DNA of 64,000 nt from Acidovorax sp. Leaf78 (GTDB lineage: Bacteria; Pseudomonadota; Gammaproteobacteria; Burkholderiales; Burkholderiaceae_C), in NCBI RefSeq assembly GCF_001422735.1, contig NZ_LMLZ01000023.1:196587-260586 (forward strand), given 5' to 3'. The stretch's first letter is position 1, and each line of letters begins with the position of its first letter. Both the position numbers and the translations under genes were made by a program. Positions 49,927 through 57,292 of the stretch are shown here, one piece after another. Under the pieces are notes generated by a model that was not told the origin of the DNA, did not search any database, and worked only from the letters and a program-made list of their open reading frames with translations.

Positions 49927-51147
49927 ATGGGCGCCACCCTCATCGTCGGCATGCTGTGCGTGCACCTGCTGTGCTTTGGCGCCATGTTCCTGCTGATCAG
50001 CGCACGCCTGCGTGACAAGAAGATGGGCATGGAAGTGTTCGCCGTCGGCAACCTGCTGTTGGGCTCGGCCTACGTGCTGCAACTGCTCGGCGGCCCCCCG
50101 GGGTGGAATGCGATGAGCGTGTTCAACCACACGCTGACCTTGTGTGCACCCGCCGTGTACTGGGTGGGCGCCATGCGGTTTTTCGGCCGCCCTACGCGGC
50201 TGTGGCGCCCGCTGGTCAGCATGGCGCTGGCCTATACCGCTGCGCAAATGCTGGTGCAATGGACACTGGGGTCCACGGCCCGGTACGCCATGCTGGCTGG
50301 CGCCTCCGCCCTGCTCTTTCTGGCCATGACGGTCACCGTGGTCTACGGCACCCGCACCTTTGCCAAGGACCTGCGGGGGGAAATGGCGCTGTTCGCCATC
50401 CTGATCGGCGGCATCCTGGCATTGAACGCCATGAAGTTTGTGATCATTGTCCGGGACGGGCTGCCGGCACTGGACATGGACAGCCGGTTCCAGACGGTGT
50501 TTTATCTCTACATGTCCTTCCTGGCGACCGTGCTGGCGCCCTCCCTCATCTGGCTGGTCTTGCGCCGCCTGACGGACGAACTACGCGCCATGGCGGCCCA
50601 CGACCCGCTGACGCGGCTGCTGAACCGGCGCGGCCTGGTCGACGGGCTGCAGGCACATTTCCGATCACGGACCGCAGGCCCCGCGCACCTGCTGATCGTG
50701 GACATCGACCACTTCAAACACATCAACGACACCCACGGCCACAAGGTCGGCGACACCGTGCTGGTGCATGTGGCCGACGTGCTGCGGAACACCGCCCGCC
50801 AGGCGGACCTGGCCAGCCGCGTGGGCGGAGAAGAATTCGTGATCGTCTGCCTGGACACGGATGCAGCCGGCGCCCTGCGCCTGGCCAACCGGATGCGCAC
50901 GGCGATCGAGCACAGCCAGGTGGCGATGCCCGCTGACCCGAGCAGCCCCATCCTCTGCACCGTAACCATCGGGATCTCCGAGGGTTTTGCCACCGCACAG
51001 GACCTGGACCGCGCCACGCAAGAGGCCGATGCAGCCCTGTACCGCGGCAAGCACGCAGGGCGCAACCGCGTCGTGAGAGTCGGCGACGCTGCGCCGGCCA
51101 GCCCCGAGATCGAATCCGCGCCGCTCCAAGCCTGGCCTGCCAACTAA
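49927..51147 (+). CDS. Diguanylate cyclase (GGDEF) with membrane sensor domain
   Basis: The product is 406 residues from the ATG at 49927. About six transmembrane segments (residues 1-215) form the sensor. The GGDEF domain has the active signature G-G-E-E-F (300-304) and, five residues before, an RxxD I-site (RQAD), so it should make c-di-GMP and be inhibited by it. The membrane layout has no named sensory domain. It stands alone before the tRNA gene. Confidence 0.92.
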   Translation: MGATLIVGMLCVHLLCFGAMFLLISARLRDKKMGMEVFAVGNLLLGSAYVLQLLGGPPGWNAMSVFNHTLTLCAPAVYWVGAMRFFGRPTRLWRPLVSMALAYTAAQMLVQWTLGSTARYAMLAGASALLFLAMTVTVVYGTRTFAKDLRGEMALFAILIGGILALNAMKFVIIVRDGLPALDMDSRFQTVFYLYMSFLATVLAPSLIWLVLRRLTDELRAMAAHDPLTRLLNRRGLVDGLQAHFRSRTAGPAHLLIVDIDHFKHINDTHGHKVGDTVLVHVADVLRNTARQADLASRVGGEEFVIVCLDTDAAGALRLANRMRTAIEHSQVAMPADPSSPILCTVTIGISEGFATAQDLDRATQEADAALYRGKHAGRNRVVRVGDAAPASPEIESAPLQAWPAN

Positions 51148-51209
51148 ATTCCGCAGGACTTCCGCGAACCAAAAAATGACCTGAAAGCACTGCTACAATA
51201 GCAGGCTTC

Positions 51210-51299
<90 letters not shown>

Positions 51300-51331
51300 C
51301 AAAAATTTTCTAAGTTATTGATTTAGAAAGC

Positions 51332-51358
51332 AAAAAGCCACCGCAAGGTGGCTTTTTT
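51332..51358 (+). terminator. Rho-independent terminator after tRNA-Ser
   Basis: AAAAAGCCACC (51332-51342) and GGTGGCTTTTT (51347-51357) flank a GCAA loop. The stem runs into T residues, so it is a textbook terminator. Confidence 0.9.
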
Positions 51359-51526
51359 GTTTTCTAGCCACTTTTCTAACCATCTTTCATTGGTGGCTTC
51401 AATAGGATTCCGCTAGACCGCCTCGGACGATCAGTACAAATTCTGATCACACCGAAGGCTCGTTCGTCTTGAGAGCAATTGGCACATTGAATGCTGTCCG
51501 GCTTGATCTAGTGCCCGCTTGCTCGG

Positions 51527-52531
51527 TCACGGTGCTTTTGGAAGGTGTCTCTCAACAAACGCCAGAATGTCGCTCCGCGCAATGTCCGTGAACTTATTGC
51601 TGCTGCAGATCGGGAACGGGTTGTACTTGTTGAGTGCCCGAGTGCACACGTTGTCTTCCGCCCGACGACCAACACCTCGGGTTGGTGAATCCCATGCGTG
51701 CGTAGCGCCCTCAAAGTTTGTCCACTTCTCGACGCCCTTGAATACTTTGTCCACGTTGCACTGAGACAGCGGTGTGGCCGTGTCGGCAGTTCCGGTGAAA
51801 GCGATCACAGGCGCCACATAGTTGCCCAGCGGAGGAGCGTCTTCGCGATCTGTACTACCGCTGGGTGAACGACCAAAAATGGACTCTTTCACGTAGCAGT
51901 TGGGGTACAGCGAAACACCACCAGCCAGAAGCGACTTCACTTCACCACTGAGGTTGTGGTTCGTGAACGCTCTCAGCACTGTCCACCCGCCTTGGCTGTC
52001 GCCAATCACGAACGTCTTCTTAGGATCAGCACCTTCGGATTGCGTGAACCGAGCAGCGGCGATCAGATCGAGCACACGCATGTTGGCACCGAAGCGGGTC
52101 CAACTGAGCCAGTTTTCAGTGCGCCCCCGCGACCAGTACGAATCGAGAATCAGAATATTGGCGTCGAGATTGCGTTTGGCCCACACAGCGGTGTCAAGGT
52201 TGCCGGGTGCCACACCATGACCACCATGAACGATGATGATGGTTGGGCGCTCGAACACTCGACCGTTCTGTGCTGTCCAGCTAGAGAACAGCATGCCTTT
52301 GCCGTCATAGGACGAAACGTTGGGGGCGAACAGGTTGAGCCCATTGTTCACCAGCGGTCGTTCCATGTTCCAGCCATGGGATGATGCCGGTGGATACTGC
52401 TCCACGATGGGTGGTTGGTACTTCTCGACGGGAATCACATCGTCTGAGGCTGCCCAGGATGAGGCCGATGCCATCAACAGCACTACGACACCAAGAAGCG
52501 AGCAGATAGCGGTGCGAGGTCGATTTTTCAT
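51527..52531 (-). CDS. Secreted alpha/beta hydrolase
   Basis: The product is 334 residues from the ATG at 52531, which begins a good signal peptide (MKNRPRTAICSLLGVVVLLMASASSWAAS); an ATG at 52552, only 6 nt after the upstream lipoprotein stop, is the alternative. The fold shows IIIVHGGHG (oxyanion), the elbow G-D-S-Q-G-G, IAFTGTADTATP and ATHAWDSP with the catalytic acid and histidine. This is the dienelactone-hydrolase-like type. It is cotranscribed with the lipoprotein gene and lies at the tRNA-proximal end of the island. Confidence 0.8.
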   Translation of the reverse strand: MKNRPRTAICSLLGVVVLLMASASSWAASDDVIPVEKYQPPIVEQYPPASSHGWNMERPLVNNGLNLFAPNVSSYDGKGMLFSSWTAQNGRVFERPTIIIVHGGHGVAPGNLDTAVWAKRNLDANILILDSYWSRGRTENWLSWTRFGANMRVLDLIAAARFTQSEGADPKKTFVIGDSQGGWTVLRAFTNHNLSGEVKSLLAGGVSLYPNCYVKESIFGRSPSGSTDREDAPPLGNYVAPVIAFTGTADTATPLSQCNVDKVFKGVEKWTNFEGATHAWDSPTRGVGRRAEDNVCTRALNKYNPFPICSSNKFTDIARSDILAFVERHLPKAP

Positions 52532-52558
52532 ATTCTGTTTTGATTCCAACATAGGTGC

Positions 52559-53698
52559 TCACTGCAGTGGCAGCGTCCGGCTGTCTAGGCTCAGCCCCAT
52601 CTTTTGAAGCTGCACTGGATCAATCCGAGACATTGCGTCACTCTGGCAACGCAGATCAGCAATGCGCTTGCCGCCCTGCTCCACCACCACTCCCTTGCGT
52701 CCATTTTCACCGTCACCGGCATAAACAACATAGCGATAGTTGCCCTTGTCGAAGGACAGGAAGTTCACTGCAGTACCGTCTTGAACGACCTGCAAGCCAC
52801 GCTGGAAAGCTGAAGCTGCGCCAGTACCACCGTTCGGATACTCCATCTCCGCAGCGCCGTCCAGCGGCGCTATCCGGTATGTCAACTGCTCATAGCCACC
52901 AGCTCGACCAGCACAAACCGAGGCGCGCTTCTTGCCGGTGGAACACGCAAAGATCGGGGTCTCAGCAGCCGTGCATAGGTGCGGCACGGTCACAGCCGGA
53001 GCTGCAGCCGTCACGTTGGCTGGTGAAGTAACTGGCGCTGCAGCGGGTGCTGTGTTCACAGGCGCTGGCGCAGCTACGGCTGGCGCAGGTTGGGCGACTG
53101 GTGAAACCTCTGCTGGAGTTGGCTCCGCTGGCTTGACCTCAGCCGCTGGCAGAGCTTCACCAGCGATCTTGGCAATCTCCGCTTCGCTCTTGTCGAACAC
53201 CCGGAGCATCGCCAGGTCGTGGAACAACCCCATGAATGCCAAGTGCCCCGTGAGCTTGACCAGAATCTCCTTGCTGTCTTCGGTACGCTGAACGGTGTAG
53301 GTCACATTGCCCTTGACCGTATTGCCCTCCAACGCGGCGCCTTGAGGCTCATACGTGCCGCGCAGGTGATTGAGCATCCGTTGATCGGTAGGGATGGCGT
53401 CTTGCGGCATCACTGCGGTGAGGATTGCTGAGCAGGTCTTCTTCCCTGTCGATTCGTCGCTGCGAGCAGTGGTGATGGACTCCACCGTGACTTTGGTGTT
53501 CTTGCTGGTGATCTGCACGCTGCGCTGACGCTCAGGGCTCATGCTGGCATGCTCTTTGTCAAAGCTCTGCTGGTAAATCTGCTGCACCAGCGATACCGTG
53601 GCCGGATCAGCGCAGGACGGCGCTTTGTCTCCGCATGCAGCCAGCAAAACCACGGACGTTGCCGCCAAGGTCACGGCAGTAGCTCTTTTGGGATTCAT
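52559..53698 (-). CDS. Lipoprotein with Pro/Ala linker, unknown function
   Basis: The product is 379 residues with lipobox LLAACG (lipidated Cys about residue 22). An N-terminal domain of about 150 residues is joined by a long Pro/Ala/Val-rich linker (about 175-245) to a C-terminal domain with CTAAETPIFACSTGKKRASVCAGRAGGYEQLTYRIAP and SFDKGNYRYVVYAGDGENGRKGVVVEQGGKRIADLRCQSDA. The C-terminal module is common in small secreted bacterial proteins of unknown role. It is divergent from the XRE gene with an operator-like repeat between. Confidence 0.8.
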   Translation of the reverse strand: MNPKRATAVTLAATSVVLLAACGDKAPSCADPATVSLVQQIYQQSFDKEHASMSPERQRSVQITSKNTKVTVESITTARSDESTGKKTCSAILTAVMPQDAIPTDQRMLNHLRGTYEPQGAALEGNTVKGNVTYTVQRTEDSKEILVKLTGHLAFMGLFHDLAMLRVFDKSEAEIAKIAGEALPAAEVKPAEPTPAEVSPVAQPAPAVAAPAPVNTAPAAAPVTSPANVTAAAPAVTVPHLCTAAETPIFACSTGKKRASVCAGRAGGYEQLTYRIAPLDGAAEMEYPNGGTGAASAFQRGLQVVQDGTAVNFLSFDKGNYRYVVYAGDGENGRKGVVVEQGGKRIADLRCQSDAMSRIDPVQLQKMGLSLDSRTLPLQ

Positions 53699-53735
53699 TT
53701 TTTCTTCCTATTGGTTGTAAAAATTTGTGCCTCTC

Positions 53736-53764
53736 AAGGAACATTTTGGCATGCAATGTTCCTT
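53736..53764. promoter_or_regulatory. Perfect 10-bp inverted repeat, probable XRE operator
   Basis: AAGGAACATT (53736-53745) and AATGTTCCTT (53755-53764) flank a 9-nt spacer in the 110-bp region between the divergent lipoprotein and XRE genes. The second arm abuts a TATAAG -10-like sequence. This is the expected place and form for autoregulation by the XRE protein. Confidence 0.65.
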
Positions 53765-53808
53765 ATAAGACGTTTCCTCAACAGGCACATTTCGAGAGCC
53801 TGTGGAGC

Positions 53809-54216
53809 ATGTCACGGACTGCCCCACAGAAACAAAGCACTGCCAGCGAGACGCTGGTTCAGCGCCGCCGCAAAGTGCGGCTCATACCCAATGCCATCAC
53901 GCTGGCGGTCGGTCAGAACCTGCGGCACTTCCGCGAGCAAAGCGGCATGACGCAGTTGGAATTGGCAATGAGCGCTGAAGTGGAGCGCACTCGGGTGTCC
54001 AAACTGGAGTTGGGTCTGGTGAATCCGAGTGTTTTGACACTGGCCACCATCTGCCACGTGCTAAACATCACCCTGGCTGACCTGTTCAGTGACATTCGGC
54101 TGGCACATCCACCCACCACCGAGGGTGGGCCACTGCGTCGCGCCAATCAAGCGGTGCTCGACAAGAAGCCAACAGCCAAGCGCACCAAAGCGCCGGGTAA
54201 AGCTGCCGCCAAGTAG
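53809..54216 (+). CDS. XRE-family transcriptional regulator
   Basis: The product is 135 residues from the ATG at 53809 (MSRTAPQKQ; GTGGAGC upstream). The helix-turn-helix is central (about 35-95): LAVGQNLRHFREQSGMTQLELAMSAEVERTRVSKLELGLVNPSVLTLATICHVLNITLADLF, a classical Cro/C1 type. A lysine/alanine-rich tail follows (KKPTAKRTKAPGKAAAK). It probably controls itself and the divergent lipoprotein-hydrolase operon. Confidence 0.88.
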   Translation: MSRTAPQKQSTASETLVQRRRKVRLIPNAITLAVGQNLRHFREQSGMTQLELAMSAEVERTRVSKLELGLVNPSVLTLATICHVLNITLADLFSDIRLAHPPTTEGGPLRRANQAVLDKKPTAKRTKAPGKAAAK

Positions 54217-54233
54217 CCTCTGGTCAGCTCGCT

Positions 54234-54683
54234 TCAGCTGCTCACAACCACTGTCAGTCGCAGCTTGTCCACCAACGCCGGGGCAGGCGCTGCAGCAAAC
54301 CACAGTTCAGAACAGATTGGCACTGCGCTAGGGAACGCGCTGGATACCGCTCTGCACTGATCCAGATGCAAGCCGGAGCCGCCCCGCAGTACAACGATGA
54401 CAGTCGATGGGCGTTCTGGTGAAACCTGCTTTCCGGTGGCCGTGATGCTGTCGTGGAGCATGGTTTGCAGGTCGCAGTGATAGCCGGTAACGACATGGCT
54501 CCATGTGAACCGCCCCCAACACGCCATCACCGCGCTCAGATCGCCCCAGTCCAATGCTGGCATCGCTTCTGGCTCTGTCGCCGCCCACAGATCGTCAAGA
54601 ACCCTCTCCGAGTACACGACCGAAGGAGTTGGCATGCACACCAGAGCCAGCGTCCGCAAAAATTCGCGCCGGTTCAGTGTCAT
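54234..54683 (-). CDS. Small protein with Tat-like leader, partner of protease-like gene
   Basis: The product is 149 residues from the ATG at 54683, overlapping the upstream protease-like gene by ATGA. The N-terminus NRREFLRTLALVCMPTPS resembles a twin-arginine leader, though the hydrophobic part is short. The remainder has no family I know (WGDLSAVMACWGRFTWSHVVTGYHCDL; STVIVVLRGGSGLHLDQCRAVSSAFP). Coupled translation suggests it works with, or is processed by, the protease-like protein. Confidence 0.6.
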   Translation of the reverse strand: MTLNRREFLRTLALVCMPTPSVVYSERVLDDLWAATEPEAMPALDWGDLSAVMACWGRFTWSHVVTGYHCDLQTMLHDSITATGKQVSPERPSTVIVVLRGGSGLHLDQCRAVSSAFPSAVPICSELWFAAAPAPALVDKLRLTVVVSS

Positions 54684-55429
54684 GACGTTCTCCGCACACG
54701 TATGGCTGCGAGTAACCGCACTGCCTCGGGTTGCCAAGACTCCGACTCATGCATCCAGATGATCATCTTCTGCTTGGGCTCTTTGTGCCAACCAGGCTTG
54801 GCACGACGACTACCGGGGCCTGCATCTGGCAAACGCAGCCGTGCGTTATGGGCATGGAAACATGGTTCTGCGCCACCACTGTCCAGTAGCAGGATGCGCT
54901 GCGGAAAGTGGCTTTGACCGACTACCGGGCCCTCCACACCTACCGCGAGAGCCCAGTGCTTGGTGCGGTGATGCTTTACCGAGGCAAATGCAATGGCAAC
55001 CAGATCGCCTTGCATAAGCCATTTGACGGCGGGGGCATCTACATCGTGCTCACTGCAGTAGCGAGCGGTGAGTTCGAGTGGCAGTCCCAGCCGGTTTACT
55101 TCATCCGCCCAATCTTTCGGATTGATGCCGGTGAAGTAGTACGGAGACATTGCGGTCCACACTGCGGCTGCTACACCATGCTTGCGCCGTGACATGTCGT
55201 GCAGCGCCGAGGCTTTTGCAAGTCCAAGGATGACCAACAGCATCGCGAGCATGTGAGTCCCACAAGATGCGTCCAGAACCGACTGCTGCATGAAGACCGG
55301 CACCGGCTCTTCGCGCTTTTGTTGAACAGTGAGTGCATGGCCGGTCTGCAGCGCCGCATGGATGCGCTGAAACGTGTAAGACGGCTCAGCGCGCTTCGAT
55401 GAGACGGCTTTGGACATATCAATACTCAT
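54680..55429 (-). CDS. Papain-like cysteine-protease homologue
   Basis: The product is 249 residues from the ATG at 55429, overlapping the previous gene's stop; an ATG at 55417 is an alternative. The catalytic pattern Q-Q-S-V-L-D-A-S-C-G-T-H (Cys56, Gln upstream), HWALAVG (His159) and LLLDSGG (Asp183) is the order and spacing of papain-fold (C39/transglutaminase-like) enzymes. No signal peptide or transmembrane segment is clear, so it is cytoplasmic unless partnered. I know no close named relative. The next gene overlaps its stop by 4 nt. Confidence 0.65.
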   Translation of the reverse strand: MSIDMSKAVSSKRAEPSYTFQRIHAALQTGHALTVQQKREEPVPVFMQQSVLDASCGTHMLAMLLVILGLAKASALHDMSRRKHGVAAAVWTAMSPYYFTGINPKDWADEVNRLGLPLELTARYCSEHDVDAPAVKWLMQGDLVAIAFASVKHHRTKHWALAVGVEGPVVGQSHFPQRILLLDSGGAEPCFHAHNARLRLPDAGPGSRRAKPGWHKEPKQKMIIWMHESESWQPEAVRLLAAIRVRRTS

Positions 55430-55808
55430 CTGGACGCAACAGCGTGGTGACACTGCGGTCGGCTTCTGTGATGATCCAGATGGTGGGCAGAGCACTACGC
55501 TTGTCGAGTGGCGTAGCCGCAAGCCGCTCGGCATCCACCAGCCGGTAGCAACTCAGAATCCGCAGGCGTCGGGTCACAGCAAACTCGTTTTCTGCGCGGT
55601 CTTCTTCACACAGATCACCCCATATTCCTTGAGAGTGTCGTGAGATCAAAGCGGCTGCGCTGAAGCCGGTTTCTTGCAGCAGTTCCAATGCTCCGGGCGT
55701 TGTCACAATCTGGCCAAGCGGGAACCGGGCGGTGTTGGAATAAATGTTCGTTGGTGTGGTCGGTGCAGGAGCCGCTGCATTGGTTGTGGACGTGGGTGTT
55801 GTGGTCAT
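55419..55808 (-). CDS. Conserved mobile-element protein of unknown function
   Basis: The product is 129 residues from the ATG at 55808 (GGAGATTTTC upstream). A Thr/Ala/Pro-rich start precedes the block FPLGQIVTTPGALELLQETGFSAAALISRHSQGIWGDLCEEDRAENEFAVTRRLRILSCYRL and the end TIWIITEADRSVTTLLRPDEY. I recall this pattern as a short protein widespread on plasmids and integrative elements, sometimes mislabelled as a restriction subunit. It supports mobile origin. Function unknown. Confidence 0.75.
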   Translation of the reverse strand: MTTTPTSTTNAAAPAPTTPTNIYSNTARFPLGQIVTTPGALELLQETGFSAAALISRHSQGIWGDLCEEDRAENEFAVTRRLRILSCYRLVDAERLAATPLDKRSALPTIWIITEADRSVTTLLRPDEY

Positions 55809-55951
55809 GAAAATCTCCGTAGATGTGGAACTAAACAAAAAGGTGAAAAAAAACGGGCGTGCGTAGTCCTCCGCAAGCAGGTACCGGATAGAAAACGCGG
55901 GTGAAAGAAATCAGCGCGGCTGCAGAAAAACAGCCGCCGAGAGACAGAGCC

Positions 55952-56608
55952 TCAGCGAGAGGCTGGCAACGAAACTTGCGCCTGGCAGAGCGCTATCAAC
56001 AGGTCAGTGTCCGAGCCATAAGGCTGCTCGATCCACTCGACAAACTGGTCGGTGGCCAACAGCCAGCCGCTGAGCATGGATGGCATCGCACCTTCGGCAT
56101 CCCCGCCTTCCAGCAAGCCCCAGGCGTATAACCGGCGTGATGCCACGGCATCTCGTACTGCGTCCACCGGCATCTCGCACAACAGCGCCAGCTCGGTGCA
56201 GCCGTGAGTGGCATCACGCAATGGGATGCCTGGCAAGATCCCACTGCCAAAGCGCCGAACGCAGTAGGACCACAGCAGCCACTGAAACTCGAATGGAGTG
56301 AAGTTCAGCAGCCACGCCAGCGTGTCCAGATTCGTACCGATGCGTGACACCGCTGGCGGTGGTGATGGCTCCAATGCAGCCAGCCGAGTTGCCAGTTCTA
56401 CCGGGTCTGCTGGGGATGACAAGGCAACTGGATAACCGACACCGTCCACCATCAAAAATGCAGGCACATCACCATCGAAAACGGGCTGCTTTTCGTATCC
56501 GAGTTCGCGCCAGCACCTCTGCTCGATAGCGCCGCTTTCTCGGATCAGTGCTTGCCCGTCCAACAAGCGAGGCAGAACTACCCCAATGCGATGCAGGAGG
56601 CGGCTCAT
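55952..56608 (-). CDS. Helical protein resembling the N-domain of a large AAA ATPase, probably truncated
   Basis: The product is 218 residues from the ATG at 56608 (MSRLLHRIGVVLPRLL); an upstream ATG at 56722 has a Shine-Dalgarno-like AAGGAG but its added residues look non-coding. The sequence GTNLDTLAWLLNFTPFEFQWLLWSYCVRRFGSGILPG...CTELALLCEMPVDAVRDAVASRRLYAWGLLEGG resembles the helical region that precedes the ATPase module in some element-encoded AAA proteins. No Walker motifs follow, so it may be a remnant or a free-standing adaptor. Confidence 0.45.
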   Translation of the reverse strand: MSRLLHRIGVVLPRLLDGQALIRESGAIEQRCWRELGYEKQPVFDGDVPAFLMVDGVGYPVALSSPADPVELATRLAALEPSPPPAVSRIGTNLDTLAWLLNFTPFEFQWLLWSYCVRRFGSGILPGIPLRDATHGCTELALLCEMPVDAVRDAVASRRLYAWGLLEGGDAEGAMPSMLSGWLLATDQFVEWIEQPYGSDTDLLIALCQAQVSLPASR

Positions 56609-56669
56609 GTGATGGCGGCGGAAGGATGCATTGCCTGGGGCATAGGCTGCTCTGCTGCGACCGCACGAG

Positions 56670-56843
56670 TTAAGTCCGGTGGCATCCACTGCCGCGCAGA
56701 TCGGGGACACGTAGGTCGCCATCGGGATACTCCTTGGTCGAAACCACGCCAATCTGATCGAACAGGTAGATAGCCGAGTCCTCTGCTCCAGACGAGAAAA
56801 GAATCTGGTGAGCCGTTAATGACTTACAAGAAACACGGCTCAA
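56670..56843 (-). CDS. Possible small ORF or gene remnant
   Basis: A 57-codon frame with a TTG start (56843) and TAA stop reads plausibly (HQILFSSGAEDSAIYLFDQIGVVSTKEYPDGDLRVPDLRG). It overlaps, in another frame, the longer-start version of the 55952-56608 gene. No Shine-Dalgarno. It could be the end of a deleted gene. Low confidence. Confidence 0.25.
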   Translation of the reverse strand: MSRVSCKSLTAHQILFSSGAEDSAIYLFDQIGVVSTKEYPDGDLRVPDLRGSGCHRT

Positions 56844-57022
56844 GCACGTGCACTAGCAGTGGCGCGCGATCGAAGCTAGGCGTGCACAAAGCTCGGGCAT
56901 AGCGATGGTGCAACTTAACGGTCTCTGAAATCACTGAATTTCAGCCAAGCTTTATGAGAAACCACCAAAAAACCGCTGAAATCTAGCCGAATACGGCTTT
57001 TATTCAAAATAACGTTGTTTTC

Positions 57023-57051
57023 TTGATATTATATATCATTAAGGATATAAC
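57023..57051 (+). promoter_or_regulatory. Near-consensus sigma-70 promoter for the restriction operon
   Basis: TTGATA (57023-57028), a 17-bp spacer and TATAAC (57046-57051) each match 5 of 6 consensus bases. A start about 57058 would give a leader of about 235 nt before hsdM. Confidence 0.6.
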
Positions 57052-57178
57052 AATAAAAATTGTCACTTTTGATGTTTAAAAGTGCTTTATTGGCGTCAAA
57101 ACTGGTCAATTTCGTCGTTTTTAAGCAATTTTCCGGCCTTAAACGTCTGATTGTCATCGTGGATTGCAAGGTTTGCAC

Positions 57179-57197
57179 AACATCAAGGCTTGATGTT
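57179..57197. promoter_or_regulatory. Palindrome in the hsdM leader
   Basis: AACATCAAG-G-CTTGATGTT is a perfect 9-bp inverted repeat with a 1-nt centre. It is nested within AACTGGTCA (57100-57108) and TGACCAGTT (57199-57207). It may bind a controller protein, or the nested set may fold in RNA. Confidence 0.5.
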
Positions 57198-57292
57198 CTG
57201 ACCAGTTACAGTTGGATGCAATGGACGTTGCTCATTAAATTGCGCACCACAACCTAAGCGTTAGCGAGCAAAACAACAATCTGAACTGATAA

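Larger units (their letters stand above)
56844..57292. other. AT-rich regulatory region upstream of hsdM
   Basis: This is the least GC-rich stretch of the window. It contains the promoter at 57023-57051, a palindrome at 57179-57197 and inverted 9-mers at 57100-57108 and 57199-57207. Just to the left lies GAGCCGT...ACGGCTC at 56810-56841. No credible gene is seen; a 65-codon frame at 57060-57257 was rejected. Confidence 0.6.

Noticed and set aside
51300-51526. Integrase next to the tRNA gene
   Set aside because: No tyrosine-recombinase motifs occur here or anywhere to 64000; only a terminator and unassigned sequence.
57060-57257. 65-codon frame in the hsdM leader
   Set aside because: It starts with TTG without a ribosome-binding site, has a poor match to any protein style, and contains the palindromes; a leader peptide cannot be excluded but is unsupported.
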